NCBI GenBank assembly: GCA_024643365.1 | Contig: JAHENC010000001.1 | Location: forward strand, 1-64,000 | Length of the DNA stretch: 64,000 nt | Source of the DNA: Crocinitomicaceae bacterium | GTDB taxonomy: Bacteria > Bacteroidota > Bacteroidia > Flavobacteriales_D > Crocinitomicaceae | Reading direction: 5' to 3' | Part shown: piece after piece, positions 53,026 through 62,602 of the stretch | Position numbering within the stretch: the stretch's first letter is position 1 | How the letters are laid out: every line of letters begins with the position of its first letter | Notes under the pieces: generated by a model | The model's database searches: none | What the model saw: the letters and a program-made list of their open reading frames with translations, nothing else | Told to the model about the DNA's origin: nothing | Position numbers and translations under genes: made by a program

Positions 53026-53994
53026 ATGAAAAGAATCGGTTTATTTTGCGGGGGATTTTCTTCGGAATATGCTATATCCATATTGAGTGCCAACACCATC
53101 CAAGCGAACTTTCCAAAAACGTATGAAGTCGTTAAAATTGTGGTTTCGAAGGATCAATGGCTCGTTGAGTTTCAAGGAACATCTGTACCATTCGATTTAA
53201 ACACATGTCAATTTACTCATGAAGGAATCCAACATAAAATTGATCTTGGACTCGTCTACATACATGGAAATCCGGGCGAAAACGGGAAAATTCAAGCCTT
53301 TTTGGACATGCACGAAATTCCTTATTTAAACGCCGGACCTCTTGCTTCATCCTTGTCGTTTGACAAATGGTATTGCAATCAGTTTTTACGCGCTTTTGAC
53401 ATTCCAGTAGCAAAATCTATCTTTTTGACACATATTCACGAGAAATCCGCAGATGAAATCATCAACACGCTCGGACTTCCCATCTTCGTTAAACCTTCTG
53501 ATTCTGGTTCAAGTTATGGAATTTCGAAAGTAAAACACGTTTCTGAACTCGATCAAGCTTTAGTAAGTGCTTTTCAGGAAGGGAAAACGGTCGTACTAGA
53601 ATCTTTTCTAGATGGGACGGAAGTTACCTGTGGCGTTTACCAGACCAATGATGGAATACAAACCTTGCCTTTAACTGAAATTGCTTCGGAGAACGAGTTT
53701 TTTGACTATGACGCCAAATACAATGGCAAATCTCAAGAAATCACTCCAGCACGTATTTCAAAGGAAATAGCGATCAAAGTGCAAGAACGCGCGAAAAAAA
53801 TCTATCAATTACTCCAATTAAGTTCAATATCTCGCATCGATTTCATGATTGTCGGTGATGAACCACATGTCATTGAAGTGAACACAACTCCTGGATTCTC
53901 TCCAGCGAGTATTGTCCCACAGATGTTGGCTGTTGCGGAAATCAGCATTGAATCTTTCTGGAAATCGATTGTTGAATTTGAATGGAAGGATTAA
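53026..53994 (+). CDS. ddl: D-alanine--D-alanine ligase
   Basis: This 322-residue ATP-grasp enzyme makes D-Ala-D-Ala for peptidoglycan. The N-terminal GGFSSEYAISILSANTI contains the substrate-binding region. IHGNPGENGKIQAFLDMHEIPY, IFVKPSDSGSSYGISKV, and the terminal RIDFMIVGDEPHVIEVNTTPG with its metal-binding residues are all as in Ddl. The stop overlaps the stop of the convergent PBP4-type gene by four bases, a pairing of two cell-wall enzymes. The upstream region has TACTTTCG as a weak -7 candidate. Confidence 0.95.
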   Translation: MKRIGLFCGGFSSEYAISILSANTIQANFPKTYEVVKIVVSKDQWLVEFQGTSVPFDLNTCQFTHEGIQHKIDLGLVYIHGNPGENGKIQAFLDMHEIPYLNAGPLASSLSFDKWYCNQFLRAFDIPVAKSIFLTHIHEKSADEIINTLGLPIFVKPSDSGSSYGISKVKHVSELDQALVSAFQEGKTVVLESFLDGTEVTCGVYQTNDGIQTLPLTEIASENEFFDYDAKYNGKSQEITPARISKEIAIKVQERAKKIYQLLQLSSISRIDFMIVGDEPHVIEVNTTPGFSPASIVPQMLAVAEISIESFWKSIVEFEWKD

Positions 53995-55436
53995 TACTCT
54001 GCTAAAGCATTGAGTATTTTCTCCATTCTAATGGTCAATTGATTTCCTGTACAAGAAAAGTCATTCACCGTAATGGCAAATGCAATTTTCTTTCCGGAAG
54101 TTGAATCAATATATCCCGCATACGACTTAACCCCTTGCATGGATCCACTTTTGGCAAATACTCTACCTTCACCTATATCTCCTTTACACAAGGATTTTGC
54201 TGTCCCCGTTTTTCCAGCAATTGGCAAGGTGTTTTTATAAGAATTGGCATTAGTCGAACCGGCCATATACCTTAGCAAACTACAAAAATGAGCAGCTGAA
54301 ATACTATTTGAACGGGATAAGCCACAACCATCATAAATGTCAAATCCATCTAAGTTGATGATGTCTTTCCAATAGTCTTTGATCATATTTATCCCGACAG
54401 TCAAATCTCCCCTCCCAGTTTTTCGATAAGCCAAAGCATACACGAGCCCATCTGCAAAAACATTCACACTTTTTAAATTTGTCCAGTTCGCTATATCCTT
54501 AACTGTTTCTCCCTCCACTTGAAAAAGTAAAGTTTTGTTCTCGTAGGTGTTGGCATGCAATTCTTTCTGATGTAAACGATAGCCCTTCGCACCGTCTCCT
54601 ACCTGGATTCCATTCTCTAGCAATACCTTTACCCATTCAATTGCTAATTGATTTTCCGGATCTGGCATGCTCCCTTTGACAATGAAATTTGTTGCGTGAC
54701 TTGGTAAACTTCCTTTAATACTGCGGCTCAATTCAAATGCTCCACCATAAACGATGGTTTCGTCACTGGCGACATTTGAAGCTAACACTTGGTTCTCTAA
54801 CTGAAATCCGGGGACTTCGGGAAACATTCCAATAAATTGGGCTTTCGTTCCTGAATTTCCTGTGTTAAACTTCAATTTAACGGTATTATCGTAAAAATTA
54901 ATTCCCCCGGCAAATGCTCCATAATAATTTCCAACATCTCCGGAATGCCAACTTGCTGGCGTTCCTTCATATCCAAACTCTGAGGCATCTGCAATGACTG
55001 ATCCTTCTATAAACTTGATTCCTTTAGATTTAATGGTATCGGCCCAGGCTTTCAAAAAGTTTAACTCCTGATTTTCAAAGGAAAAAAATTTACTCCCCAA
55101 ACTCACGTCTCCCCCACCTCTTACCCAAATATTTCCATGTAGCACACTATCCTTATCAATGAATCCATCGCAGTAAATACGTGTTTTCATGCGATAATTC
55201 TCTCCCAAAATCTCAAAAGCTGTAGCCGTTGAAAATAATTTTGTGGTTGACGCACCAGGAATCGCTTGATTCTCGTTATAGGAAGCAATCACTTGTCCTG
55301 TTTCGACATCCACGGCATGAAAGGTGATCTTTGCATGACGGTTAACTGCATCTTGTACGAACGTGTTCAACGTTTGTTGAACATTCACTTGACTCCAAGA
55401 TATTTGGATAAAAAACAAGCAGAACAAAAAGCGCAT
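53991..55436 (-). CDS. dacB: D-alanyl-D-alanine carboxypeptidase/endopeptidase, PBP4 (S13) type
   Basis: I take the ATG at 55436, which opens the signal peptide MRFLFCLFFIQISWSQ; an in-frame start nine codons upstream lacks support. The 481-residue protein carries the three penicillin-binding motifs: S-T-T-K in GASTTKLFSTATAF, S-R-S-N in CGLSRSNSISAAHF, and K-T-G in AGKTGTAKSL. A large insert between the first two is typical of class C PBP4. It trims or cleaves peptidoglycan cross-links in the periplasm. It is convergent with ddl. Confidence 0.93.
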   Translation of the reverse strand: MRFLFCLFFIQISWSQVNVQQTLNTFVQDAVNRHAKITFHAVDVETGQVIASYNENQAIPGASTTKLFSTATAFEILGENYRMKTRIYCDGFIDKDSVLHGNIWVRGGGDVSLGSKFFSFENQELNFLKAWADTIKSKGIKFIEGSVIADASEFGYEGTPASWHSGDVGNYYGAFAGGINFYDNTVKLKFNTGNSGTKAQFIGMFPEVPGFQLENQVLASNVASDETIVYGGAFELSRSIKGSLPSHATNFIVKGSMPDPENQLAIEWVKVLLENGIQVGDGAKGYRLHQKELHANTYENKTLLFQVEGETVKDIANWTNLKSVNVFADGLVYALAYRKTGRGDLTVGINMIKDYWKDIINLDGFDIYDGCGLSRSNSISAAHFCSLLRYMAGSTNANSYKNTLPIAGKTGTAKSLCKGDIGEGRVFAKSGSMQGVKSYAGYIDSTSGKKIAFAITVNDFSCTGNQLTIRMEKILNALAEY

Positions 55437-55540
55437 ATCGTATGTTAAAATTTGAGAAAACAAAGATGCAAAAATATTGCCATAACGCAGATATCGCTAA
55501 AAACGTGTAATATTGCGGGTGTTCAAAAATTAGAATAAAA

Positions 55541-56083
55541 GTGAAAACAATACACGAATTTCCAAAAGGACTTGTTTCCGTTTATCCAACTGTGTTTGGT
55601 GATGAAAGAGGCTTTTTTCTTGAATCATTCAATCAAGAAACCTACAAGGAATTCATTCCGGATTTAACCTTTGTTCAAGATAATCTTTCCAAATCAAAAA
55701 AAGGAGTTTTGCGCGGATTACATTTTCAAGCACCACCTTTTGATCAAGGGAAATTAGTTCAAGTAATTTCTGGAAGTGTTCTGGACGTAGCAGTAGATAT
55801 TCGCAAAAACTCACCTAGCTACGGAAAACATTTCAAAATTGTTTTGAGCACCAACGAACGCAATCAACTATGGATTCCACCTGGATTTGCACATGGATTT
55901 GTGAGCTTGGAAGACGATACCATTTTTTCTTACAAATGCACCAATACCTATTCCAAAGAACACGAAGGCTGTATTTTATGGAACGATTCCGACTTGCAAA
56001 TTGACTGGAACATGGAAAATCCCCTAATTTCACCCAAAGACCAAGCAGGTACATTGTTCAAAGATTTCATTAGTCCATTCTAA
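55541..56083 (+). CDS. rfbC: dTDP-4-dehydrorhamnose 3,5-epimerase
   Basis: This 180-residue cupin-fold enzyme starts at a GTG. Motifs in order are GDERGFFLESFNQETYKEF, KGVLRGLHFQAPPFDQGKLVQV with the catalytic His, VLDVAVDIRKNSPSYGKH, and WIPPGFAHGFVSLEDDTIFSYKCTNTY with the catalytic Tyr region. It makes dTDP-L-rhamnose precursor for surface polysaccharide. The other rfb genes (A, B, D) are not in this window, so the cluster is split. It is six bases upstream of uvrA. Confidence 0.95.
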   Translation: MKTIHEFPKGLVSVYPTVFGDERGFFLESFNQETYKEFIPDLTFVQDNLSKSKKGVLRGLHFQAPPFDQGKLVQVISGSVLDVAVDIRKNSPSYGKHFKIVLSTNERNQLWIPPGFAHGFVSLEDDTIFSYKCTNTYSKEHEGCILWNDSDLQIDWNMENPLISPKDQAGTLFKDFISPF

Positions 56084-56088
56084 CTTCA

Positions 56089-58911
56089 ATGTCAAAAAAC
56101 TCCAAAAAAGGCACACAAGAAACCATTGATATTTATGGCGCTCGTGAGCACAACTTAAAGAACATTAACATCCAAATACCCAGAAACAAACTAATCGTTT
56201 TTACAGGGTTAAGTGGCAGTGGTAAATCAAGCCTTGCATTTGATACCATCTTCGCGGAAGGACAGCGACGCTACATCGATACATTTTCGAGTTACGTCAA
56301 ACAATTTATCGGTGGACTCGAACGTCCGGACGTCGATAAAATTGATGGATTAAGTCCAGTGATTTCCATTGAACAAAAAACGGTTTCACGTTCTCCTCGT
56401 TCAACGGTTGGTACCATCACAGAACTTTACGATTTCTTTCGGCTACTTTTTGCACGAATCGGCACTGCGTATTCTTATGTTACGAATGAACCGATGGTTA
56501 AATATTCGGACGAAGCCATTTGCGAACGATTACACTCGGATTTCCAAGGTAAAAAAGTTGCCTTTCTTGCGCCAAAAATAAAAGGAAGAAAAGGACATTA
56601 CCGAGAACTTTTCGAACAGATACTCCGCAATGGATACACGAAAGTTCGCGTAGACGGAGAAATCAAGGACATCGTGAAAGGAATGAAATTAGACCGCTAC
56701 AAAATTCACGATATTGAGGTAGTTGTTGACCGGATGCTGATTGGACAAGTGGATGAGAAACGTGTCTACGATTCCGTTTTGGTCGCTATGAAAATGGGCG
56801 AATCGACAATGATGGTGATGGACCTTGAATCCGATAAGGTGAAACACTACAGCCGTTCTCTCATGTGTCCAACAAGCGGAATTAGTTATCCTGAACCAGA
56901 GCCAAGTCTTTTCTCTTTCAACTCTCCTTATGGCGCTTGTCCAAGTTGCAAAGGACTGGGAGAAGTGAGCGAAATCGACATTGAAAAAATCATTCCAAAT
57001 CCTAGCTTATCGATTCGAAAAGGTGGATTTGCACCACTCGGAGAATACAAACGTGTTTGGATTTTTGAAAAAATGGAAGCTATCCTCATCAAACAAGGTT
57101 ATTCTCTCAATACACCCATTGCCGACTTGGATGAAGAGTTAATTCAATTGTTTCTGTATGGAAACGAGGACATGGAAATGAATACCAAATCCACCGAAGA
57201 TCGTTTTGAGGGAATTGCCAATTTTATGACACGTCATTCCGAGGATAGCACAGCTGGAATTCAACGTTGGGCACAGGGATTCATGAATAAAAAAACATGT
57301 ACAGAATGTCAGGGTGCACGCATTCGAAAAGAAGCGTTACAGTTCAAATTAAATAATCAAACCATCGGGGACATTGCCTTCATGGATTTTGAACAATTAA
57401 ATCGTTGGGCAACGGAAATTGAACTCCATCTAACAGCGGATCAAAAGCAAATCGGTGCAGAGATTCTTAAAGAAATCCGAACACGTATTCGCTTCATTTT
57501 AGAAGTTGGATTGGATTATTTAACCTTACACCGAAGTGCTAAGAGTTTATCAGGAGGAGAAGCACAGCGCATTCGACTTGCAACTCAGATTGGAACAGAA
57601 TTAATCAATGTTTTATATGTGCTTGATGAACCATCGATTGGCTTGCATCAACGCGACAACACCAAACTCATTCAGTCATTAAAAAGATTGAGGGATGTTG
57701 GAAATTCCGTTTTAGTCGTTGAACATGATAAAGAAATGATTGAGGCCGCCGACTTTATCGTTGATATAGGTCCAGGTGCTGGTTCCTTTGGCGGTAACAT
57801 TGTCAGTGCTGGAGATTTAAACTCCGTATTAACCAGTAACTCACTTACAGCACAATACCTCAACGGTACCCGTAAAATTGAGGTGCCGAAAAGTCGCCGC
57901 AAAGGTAATGGACAGCAGCTTACACTAAAAGGTGCGAATGGACATAACCTAAAAAATGTGAATTTCAGCATACCGTTGGGAACATTAACCTGTGTCACCG
58001 GAGTTTCTGGAAGTGGAAAATCGTCGTTGATCAATCAAACGCTCTATCCACTTTTGATGAATCATTTCCATCAAGACATTCGCAAACCGCTGAGCTATAA
58101 GTCCATTGAAGGACTAGAACATTTAGACAAGGTCATTGAAATTGACCAAAGTCCAATTGGAAGAACACCTCGTTCAAATCCAGTTACATACACAAAAGTC
58201 TTTGATGAAATCCGTAGTCTTTTTGCCGCTTTACCTGAATCCCAAATACGCGGCTACAAAGCAGGGAGATTTTCGTTTAATGTTGCTGGAGGAAAATGCG
58301 AAACCTGCAATGGAGGTGGATTAAAGCTGATTGAAATGAACTTCCTTCCGGATGTCTATGTCGAATGTGAAACCTGTAATGGAAAGCGATATAATCCAGA
58401 AACGTTGGAGGTTCGATACAAAGGAAAAAACATCTCGGATGTCCTAAATATGACCATCGAAGAGTCGGTGCCTTTCTTTGAAAAACACCCGAAAATTTAC
58501 CGAACACTGCATACTTTACTGCAAGTTGGACTAGGCTACATCAAGTTAGGACAATCATCAACTACGCTATCTGGAGGAGAAGCACAACGCATTAAATTGG
58601 CAAGTGAGCTCGCAAAAAAAGCCACAGGAAAGACCATTTACATTTTAGATGAACCATCCACAGGATTGCATTTCGAAGATATTCGCATGTTACTGGAGGT
58701 ATTGCAACGATTGGTGGATGAAGGAAATACCGTTTTGGTTATTGAACACAACATGGATATCATCAAAATTGCGGATCACATCATTGACCTAGGTCCAGAA
58801 GGTGGATTTAGAGGAGGTGAAATTCTTTTTACCGGAACACCGGAACAAATGATTAAAAAGGCAAAAGAAAAATCATATACGGCGAAATATTTGGACATGG
58901 AATTAGCATAA
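56089..58911 (+). CDS. uvrA: Excinuclease ABC subunit A
   Basis: This 940-residue ATPase recognises DNA damage in nucleotide-excision repair. It has two ABC ATPase domains with Walker A FTGLSGSGKSSLAFDT and VTGVSGSGKSSLINQT. ABC signatures are SLSGGEAQRIRLA and TLSGGEAQRIKLA, and Walker B is LYVLDEPSIGLHQRD and IYILDEPSTGLHFED. The zinc modules C-P-S-C, C-T-E-C and CETCNGGG with CETCNGKRYN are complete. The length is usual for the family. It appears to share a transcript with rfbC. Confidence 0.97.
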   Translation: MSKNSKKGTQETIDIYGAREHNLKNINIQIPRNKLIVFTGLSGSGKSSLAFDTIFAEGQRRYIDTFSSYVKQFIGGLERPDVDKIDGLSPVISIEQKTVSRSPRSTVGTITELYDFFRLLFARIGTAYSYVTNEPMVKYSDEAICERLHSDFQGKKVAFLAPKIKGRKGHYRELFEQILRNGYTKVRVDGEIKDIVKGMKLDRYKIHDIEVVVDRMLIGQVDEKRVYDSVLVAMKMGESTMMVMDLESDKVKHYSRSLMCPTSGISYPEPEPSLFSFNSPYGACPSCKGLGEVSEIDIEKIIPNPSLSIRKGGFAPLGEYKRVWIFEKMEAILIKQGYSLNTPIADLDEELIQLFLYGNEDMEMNTKSTEDRFEGIANFMTRHSEDSTAGIQRWAQGFMNKKTCTECQGARIRKEALQFKLNNQTIGDIAFMDFEQLNRWATEIELHLTADQKQIGAEILKEIRTRIRFILEVGLDYLTLHRSAKSLSGGEAQRIRLATQIGTELINVLYVLDEPSIGLHQRDNTKLIQSLKRLRDVGNSVLVVEHDKEMIEAADFIVDIGPGAGSFGGNIVSAGDLNSVLTSNSLTAQYLNGTRKIEVPKSRRKGNGQQLTLKGANGHNLKNVNFSIPLGTLTCVTGVSGSGKSSLINQTLYPLLMNHFHQDIRKPLSYKSIEGLEHLDKVIEIDQSPIGRTPRSNPVTYTKVFDEIRSLFAALPESQIRGYKAGRFSFNVAGGKCETCNGGGLKLIEMNFLPDVYVECETCNGKRYNPETLEVRYKGKNISDVLNMTIEESVPFFEKHPKIYRTLHTLLQVGLGYIKLGQSSTTLSGGEAQRIKLASELAKKATGKTIYILDEPSTGLHFEDIRMLLEVLQRLVDEGNTVLVIEHNMDIIKIADHIIDLGPEGGFRGGEILFTGTPEQMIKKAKEKSYTAKYLDMELA

Positions 58912-59016
58912 TTCAGACATTTTGACCGAGAAAAGCGTTTGGCGTAACCTTTGATTAAAGAAATTGACTTAATTTTACGCCCGGAAAGGGAATTTAAATA
59001 CTTAAAACAAAATAAA

Positions 59017-59334
59017 ATGGCATTAGAAATCACAGATGCGAACTTTGACGAATTAGTCATGAAGTCAGATAAACCAGTTGTTGTTGATTTTTGGGCTGAG
59101 TGGTGTGGTCCTTGCCGCATGATTGGTCCAGTTATCGAAGAAATGGCAAACGAATACGAAGGAAAAGCGGTTATTGGAAAAGTAAACGTGGATTTAAATT
59201 CTGGCGTTTCTGCTCAATTTGGTGTTCGTAGCATTCCAACAGTATTATTTATTAAAAATGGTGAAGTAGTTGATAAATCAGTCGGAGCTGTTCCAAAAGC
59301 AGTACTGGAAGAAAAACTAAATTCATTAATGTAA
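59017..59334 (+). CDS. trxA: Thioredoxin
   Basis: The ATG at 59017 gives a 105-residue protein starting [14 protein letters not shown]. An upstream in-frame start at 58951 would add 22 residues unlike any thioredoxin. The redox motif W29-C30-G-P-C33 is intact, as are the cis-Pro loop [14 protein letters not shown] and the conserved DFWAEW. It reduces protein disulfides in the cytoplasm. A strong terminator immediately follows, so trxA ends a transcription unit. Confidence 0.96.
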   Translation: MALEITDANFDELVMKSDKPVVVDFWAEWCGPCRMIGPVIEEMANEYEGKAVIGKVNVDLNSGVSAQFGVRSIPTVLFIKNGEVVDKSVGAVPKAVLEEKLNSLM

Positions 59335-59338
59335 TTTC

Positions 59339-59362
59339 AAAGGGAGTTCGCTCCCTTTTTTT
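59339..59362 (+). terminator. Rho-independent terminator of trxA
   Basis: The stem AAGGGAG/CTCCCTT carries a stable TTCG tetraloop and is followed by a T-run. It begins five bases after the trxA stop. The next gene's ATG is six bases past the T-run. Confidence 0.93.
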
Positions 59363-59367
59363 ATGCC

Positions 59368-60078
59368 ATGAAAGATTTTTTTAGAAGATTAAAATATTAC
59401 GGACTAGGATTTACCATTGGGGCAATCATGGTTGTGTTTATGTTCGACAATAAAGGCTGCAGCTGGTTCCCCTCGAATCGCGTTAAAGACAATTTATTCA
59501 ATCGGATGATTGTTGTGAATGCGTCTTCATTCGATGAAATAAAGGAACAAGGATTTACGGAATCTGGATTTTTAAAAACAGTACAGGCAGGATCTGTTGA
59601 CTTTGGAAAAAGTAAAAAACAAGGACTAGATAAGGTTTACCGAATTGATTATGAAACTCCAAAAGGAAAGAAAAATCATTGCTTCATGACAATGGGAGAT
59701 GAGAGTTTCATGACTGAAATTATTTTCTCTCCAAAAAAAGCGAAGCAAATTACCCCTACAAATTCGGACGCTGAATTACCAGGGAAAATCCTTTTTATCC
59801 CAAAAAATGAGTTTCTTTTCTACATGGATTCTTCTAGTGTTTTAGCTGAAAAAATGAAATCAATTGGGATTAAAAACGACAAAGAACTGAACAGTTTGAT
59901 TCGCAAAAATGCACGATTCAACTTTAGTCGATCTTACCTTTCGCAACACCCGAAACCCATTCATTGTCTTCAGTTTAATGTATCAAAAAGATCAAAAGAA
60001 ACGCTGTTCGTTAAGTGCATTTGGTACAAAGACAAGATCAAAGTATACGATTTAACAATCGAAACTCTCGATTTCTAA
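59368..60078 (+). CDS. Membrane-anchored protein of unknown function
   Basis: This 236-residue protein has a basic N-terminus and one TM helix at about 11-27 (YGLGFTIGAIMVVFMF). The motif N-K-G-C-S-W-F-P-S-N-R-V-K follows directly, then a mixed alpha/beta domain with two Cys. A similar 'TM then C-x-x-x-P-N-x-R-V' start occurs, as I recall, in small membrane proteins of other Flavobacteriia, but I cannot assign a family. The ATG is only six bases after the trxA terminator T-run. Expression therefore needs read-through or a promoter inside the trxA end, neither of which is obvious. Confidence 0.65.
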   Translation: MKDFFRRLKYYGLGFTIGAIMVVFMFDNKGCSWFPSNRVKDNLFNRMIVVNASSFDEIKEQGFTESGFLKTVQAGSVDFGKSKKQGLDKVYRIDYETPKGKKNHCFMTMGDESFMTEIIFSPKKAKQITPTNSDAELPGKILFIPKNEFLFYMDSSSVLAEKMKSIGIKNDKELNSLIRKNARFNFSRSYLSQHPKPIHCLQFNVSKRSKETLFVKCIWYKDKIKVYDLTIETLDF

Positions 60079-60143
60079 CAATATTGGACTTTTTATTGTT
60101 GATAAATTGACTTTCACCCCCGTTTCTTCGTTCTACCTTTTTG

Positions 60144-60151
60144 TAACTTTG
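60144..60151 (+). promoter_or_regulatory. TAnnTTTG -7 box (TAACTTTG) for lpxD, 4 nt from the ATG
   Basis: TAACTTTG-ATTA-ATG predicts a transcript starting at or next to the lpxD start codon. No good -33 TTTG is visible at 19-21 nt. Confidence 0.55.
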
Positions 60152-60155
60152 ATTA

Positions 60156-61196
60156 ATGGAATTTACAGCCGAACAAATCGCTGGCCTTTTACAAGGAGAT
60201 GTTGATGGGAATCCATCTGCCAGTGTCAATGGACTCGCCAAAATTGAAGAGGGGAACGAAGGTTCTTTGAGTTTTCTTTCCAATCCAAAATACGAAGAAT
60301 TCATCTACACAACTGGATCCAGTATCTGCATTGTCAATAAAACGTTTAGTCCTTCAAAGGCGCTACCTACGACGTTAACGCTTATCCGTGTTGACGATGC
60401 CTATGCATGCTTTGCGAAATTACTAGAGATTTACAATAGCATGAATCGCAAAGAGCCGGAAATAGAACAACCATCTTTCATTCACGATTCGGCAACCGTT
60501 GGAAGTGATCCTTACATTGGAGCTTTCGCTTACATTGGCAAGAACGTGAAAATCGGGAATAATGTTCAAATATATCCGAATGTCGTTTTAGGCGATAACG
60601 TTCAAATTGGCGACAACTCGATTCTTTTCGCAAATGTGAGCATTTACGCGGATTGTCAAATTGGAAACAATGTGATCATCCACTCTGGAACAGTAATTGG
60701 TTCAGATGGATTTGGTTATGCCCCTGATGAAAATCGCGTTTATCAAAAAATTCCACAAATTGGGAATGTCGTCATTGAAGATGACGTAGAAATCGGGTCC
60801 AATTGTTCCATTGACCGTGCAACAATGGGCTCAACATACATACGTAAAGGTGTTAAAATTGACAACCTATGTCAAATTGCTCACAATGTCGATGTAGATC
60901 AACACACGGCAATGGCTGCGCAAGTTGGAATCGCTGGTTCCGCTAAAATTGGCAAGTATGTCATGATTGGTGGTCAAACAGGTATCGCAGGACACTTGCA
61001 CATTGCGGATGACACCAAAATCGTTGCACAATCTGGAATTCCTTCCACAATAAAATCTGCCGACACATTAATGGGGTCTCCTGCATTTAATCACAACGAT
61101 TTCAAACGATCCTACATCGGATTTAGAAAATTACCATTTATCCTATCTAAAATAAATGAGTTCGAAAGACAGTTTAAAGAACTCATGAAAAAATAA
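60156..61196 (+). CDS. lpxD: UDP-3-O-(3-hydroxyacyl)glucosamine N-acyltransferase
   Basis: This 346-residue protein has an N-terminal uridine-binding domain (MEFTAEQIAGLLQGDVDGNP). A left-handed beta-helix follows, of hexapeptide repeats (IGKNVKIGNNVQIYPNVVLG and onward), with the catalytic-His region in LCQIAHNVDVDQHT and GSDGFGYAP. It adds the second acyl chain to the lipid A precursor. It is the first gene of the run lpxD, lpxC-fabZ, lpxA, with five bases to the next start. Confidence 0.97.
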   Translation: MEFTAEQIAGLLQGDVDGNPSASVNGLAKIEEGNEGSLSFLSNPKYEEFIYTTGSSICIVNKTFSPSKALPTTLTLIRVDDAYACFAKLLEIYNSMNRKEPEIEQPSFIHDSATVGSDPYIGAFAYIGKNVKIGNNVQIYPNVVLGDNVQIGDNSILFANVSIYADCQIGNNVIIHSGTVIGSDGFGYAPDENRVYQKIPQIGNVVIEDDVEIGSNCSIDRATMGSTYIRKGVKIDNLCQIAHNVDVDQHTAMAAQVGIAGSAKIGKYVMIGGQTGIAGHLHIADDTKIVAQSGIPSTIKSADTLMGSPAFNHNDFKRSYIGFRKLPFILSKINEFERQFKELMKK

Positions 61197-61201
61197 ACAG
61201 A

Positions 61202-62602
61202 ATGACAGAAAAACAACGCACACTCAAAGAATCCATTGTTTTTAACGGAGTTGGACTCCATACAGGAGAGGCGGTAACAATGGAAATTTGTCCAGCTGCT
61301 GATAATCATGGGTATAAATTTCAACGTGTTGACTTAGAAAATCAACCAGTTATCAAAGCTGATGTGGACTATGTTGTTGCGACAGATCGTGGCACCACAC
61401 TCGAGCAACATGGCGCACGTGTGTATACAACAGAGCATGTTCTTGCTGCTTTGTACGCATGTCAAGTGGACAATGCACTGATCAAAATCAACGGGCCTGA
61501 AATTCCAATTATGGATGGAAGTGCGATACTTTTTGTCAATGAAATTGAGCGTGTTGGATTCGAAGATCAAACTTCAGATAGAGATTATTTTGAGTTAAAT
61601 GAGAACATTCCTTGGGAGGACCTAGAAAAAGGAATTGAATTCTTAGCAATTCCAGATGTCAATTACCGTTTAACCGTGATGGTTGACTACAACTCGCCCG
61701 TTCTTGGTACACAACATGCAAGCATGTACCAACTAGCTGATTTTAAAAAGGAAATTGCAAAATGTAGAACATTTGTATTCCTAAGAGAATTAGAGTACTT
61801 AGCAAGCAACAACCTCATCAAAGGAGGAGACTTGGACAATGCGATTGTTTTGGTTGATCGTCCAGAAGTCGCTCAAGAAGAATTGGATCGCTTAGCAAAA
61901 TTGTTAGGGAAAGATAAACTTCAAGTATCCATCGATGGAATTGGGGTGTTGAATAGCACGAAACTACAGTACGAAAATGAGCCAGCTCGCCATAAACTTT
62001 TAGACATTGTAGGTGACTTAGCCTTAGTTGGAAAACCGATTAAAGCACACATTTTAGCTGCACGTCCCGGACATTCTGGAAATGTTCGCTTTGCAAAAGT
62101 GTTAAAAGAGCAGATTAAAAAACAACAAAGTCAAGGACGCCATTTCGATTTAACAAAAGATCCGGTTTACGACATCAATGATATTGAACGTATTTTACCT
62201 CATCGATATCCGTTTTTGATGGTCGATAAGATCATTGAAATACAGGAAAACTCGATCTTAGGTGTGAAAAATATCACGATGAACGAACCTCAATTCACTG
62301 GTCACTTCCCTGGGAACCCAGTTTTTCCCGGAGTTTTGCAAATCGAGGCAATGGCGCAAGTTGGCGGTATTTTCGCTTTAACGAAAGTCGAGGATCCACA
62401 CCTGTATTCTACGTATTTCATGAAAATCGACAATGTGCGATTTAAACAAAAAGTAATGCCCGGAGATACTGTTGTGTTTGAATTGGTATTGACTTCCCCG
62501 ATCCGACGTGGATTAGTGGAAATGAGTGGAAAAGCATTTGTAAATGGAAAAGTTGTTTCTGAAGCAAGTATGCTTGCACAAATTATTAAAGACAAAGAAT
62601 AA
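61202..62602 (+). CDS. lpxC/fabZ: Fused LpxC deacetylase and FabZ dehydratase
   Basis: This 466-residue protein carries two enzymes. Residues ~1-310 are LpxC, which deacetylates UDP-3-O-acyl-GlcNAc. It has SIVFNGVGLHTGEAV, the zinc-binding TTEHVLAALYA, and HKLLDIVGDLALVG. Residues ~320-466 are FabZ, the beta-hydroxyacyl-ACP dehydratase, with ILPHRYPFLMVDKI and GHFPGNPVFPGVLQIEAMAQ containing the active-site His and Glu. The fusion is well known in Bacteroidota and links lipid A synthesis to fatty-acid elongation. It abuts lpxA with no spacer. Confidence 0.97.
   Translation: MTEKQRTLKESIVFNGVGLHTGEAVTMEICPAADNHGYKFQRVDLENQPVIKADVDYVVATDRGTTLEQHGARVYTTEHVLAALYACQVDNALIKINGPEIPIMDGSAILFVNEIERVGFEDQTSDRDYFELNENIPWEDLEKGIEFLAIPDVNYRLTVMVDYNSPVLGTQHASMYQLADFKKEIAKCRTFVFLRELEYLASNNLIKGGDLDNAIVLVDRPEVAQEELDRLAKLLGKDKLQVSIDGIGVLNSTKLQYENEPARHKLLDIVGDLALVGKPIKAHILAARPGHSGNVRFAKVLKEQIKKQQSQGRHFDLTKDPVYDINDIERILPHRYPFLMVDKIIEIQENSILGVKNITMNEPQFTGHFPGNPVFPGVLQIEAMAQVGGIFALTKVEDPHLYSTYFMKIDNVRFKQKVMPGDTVVFELVLTSPIRRGLVEMSGKAFVNGKVVSEASMLAQIIKDKE

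Noticed and set aside
58951..59016. Longer thioredoxin N-terminus
   Set aside because: The 22 extra residues are basic and unlike any thioredoxin; the ATG at 59017 gives the standard length.
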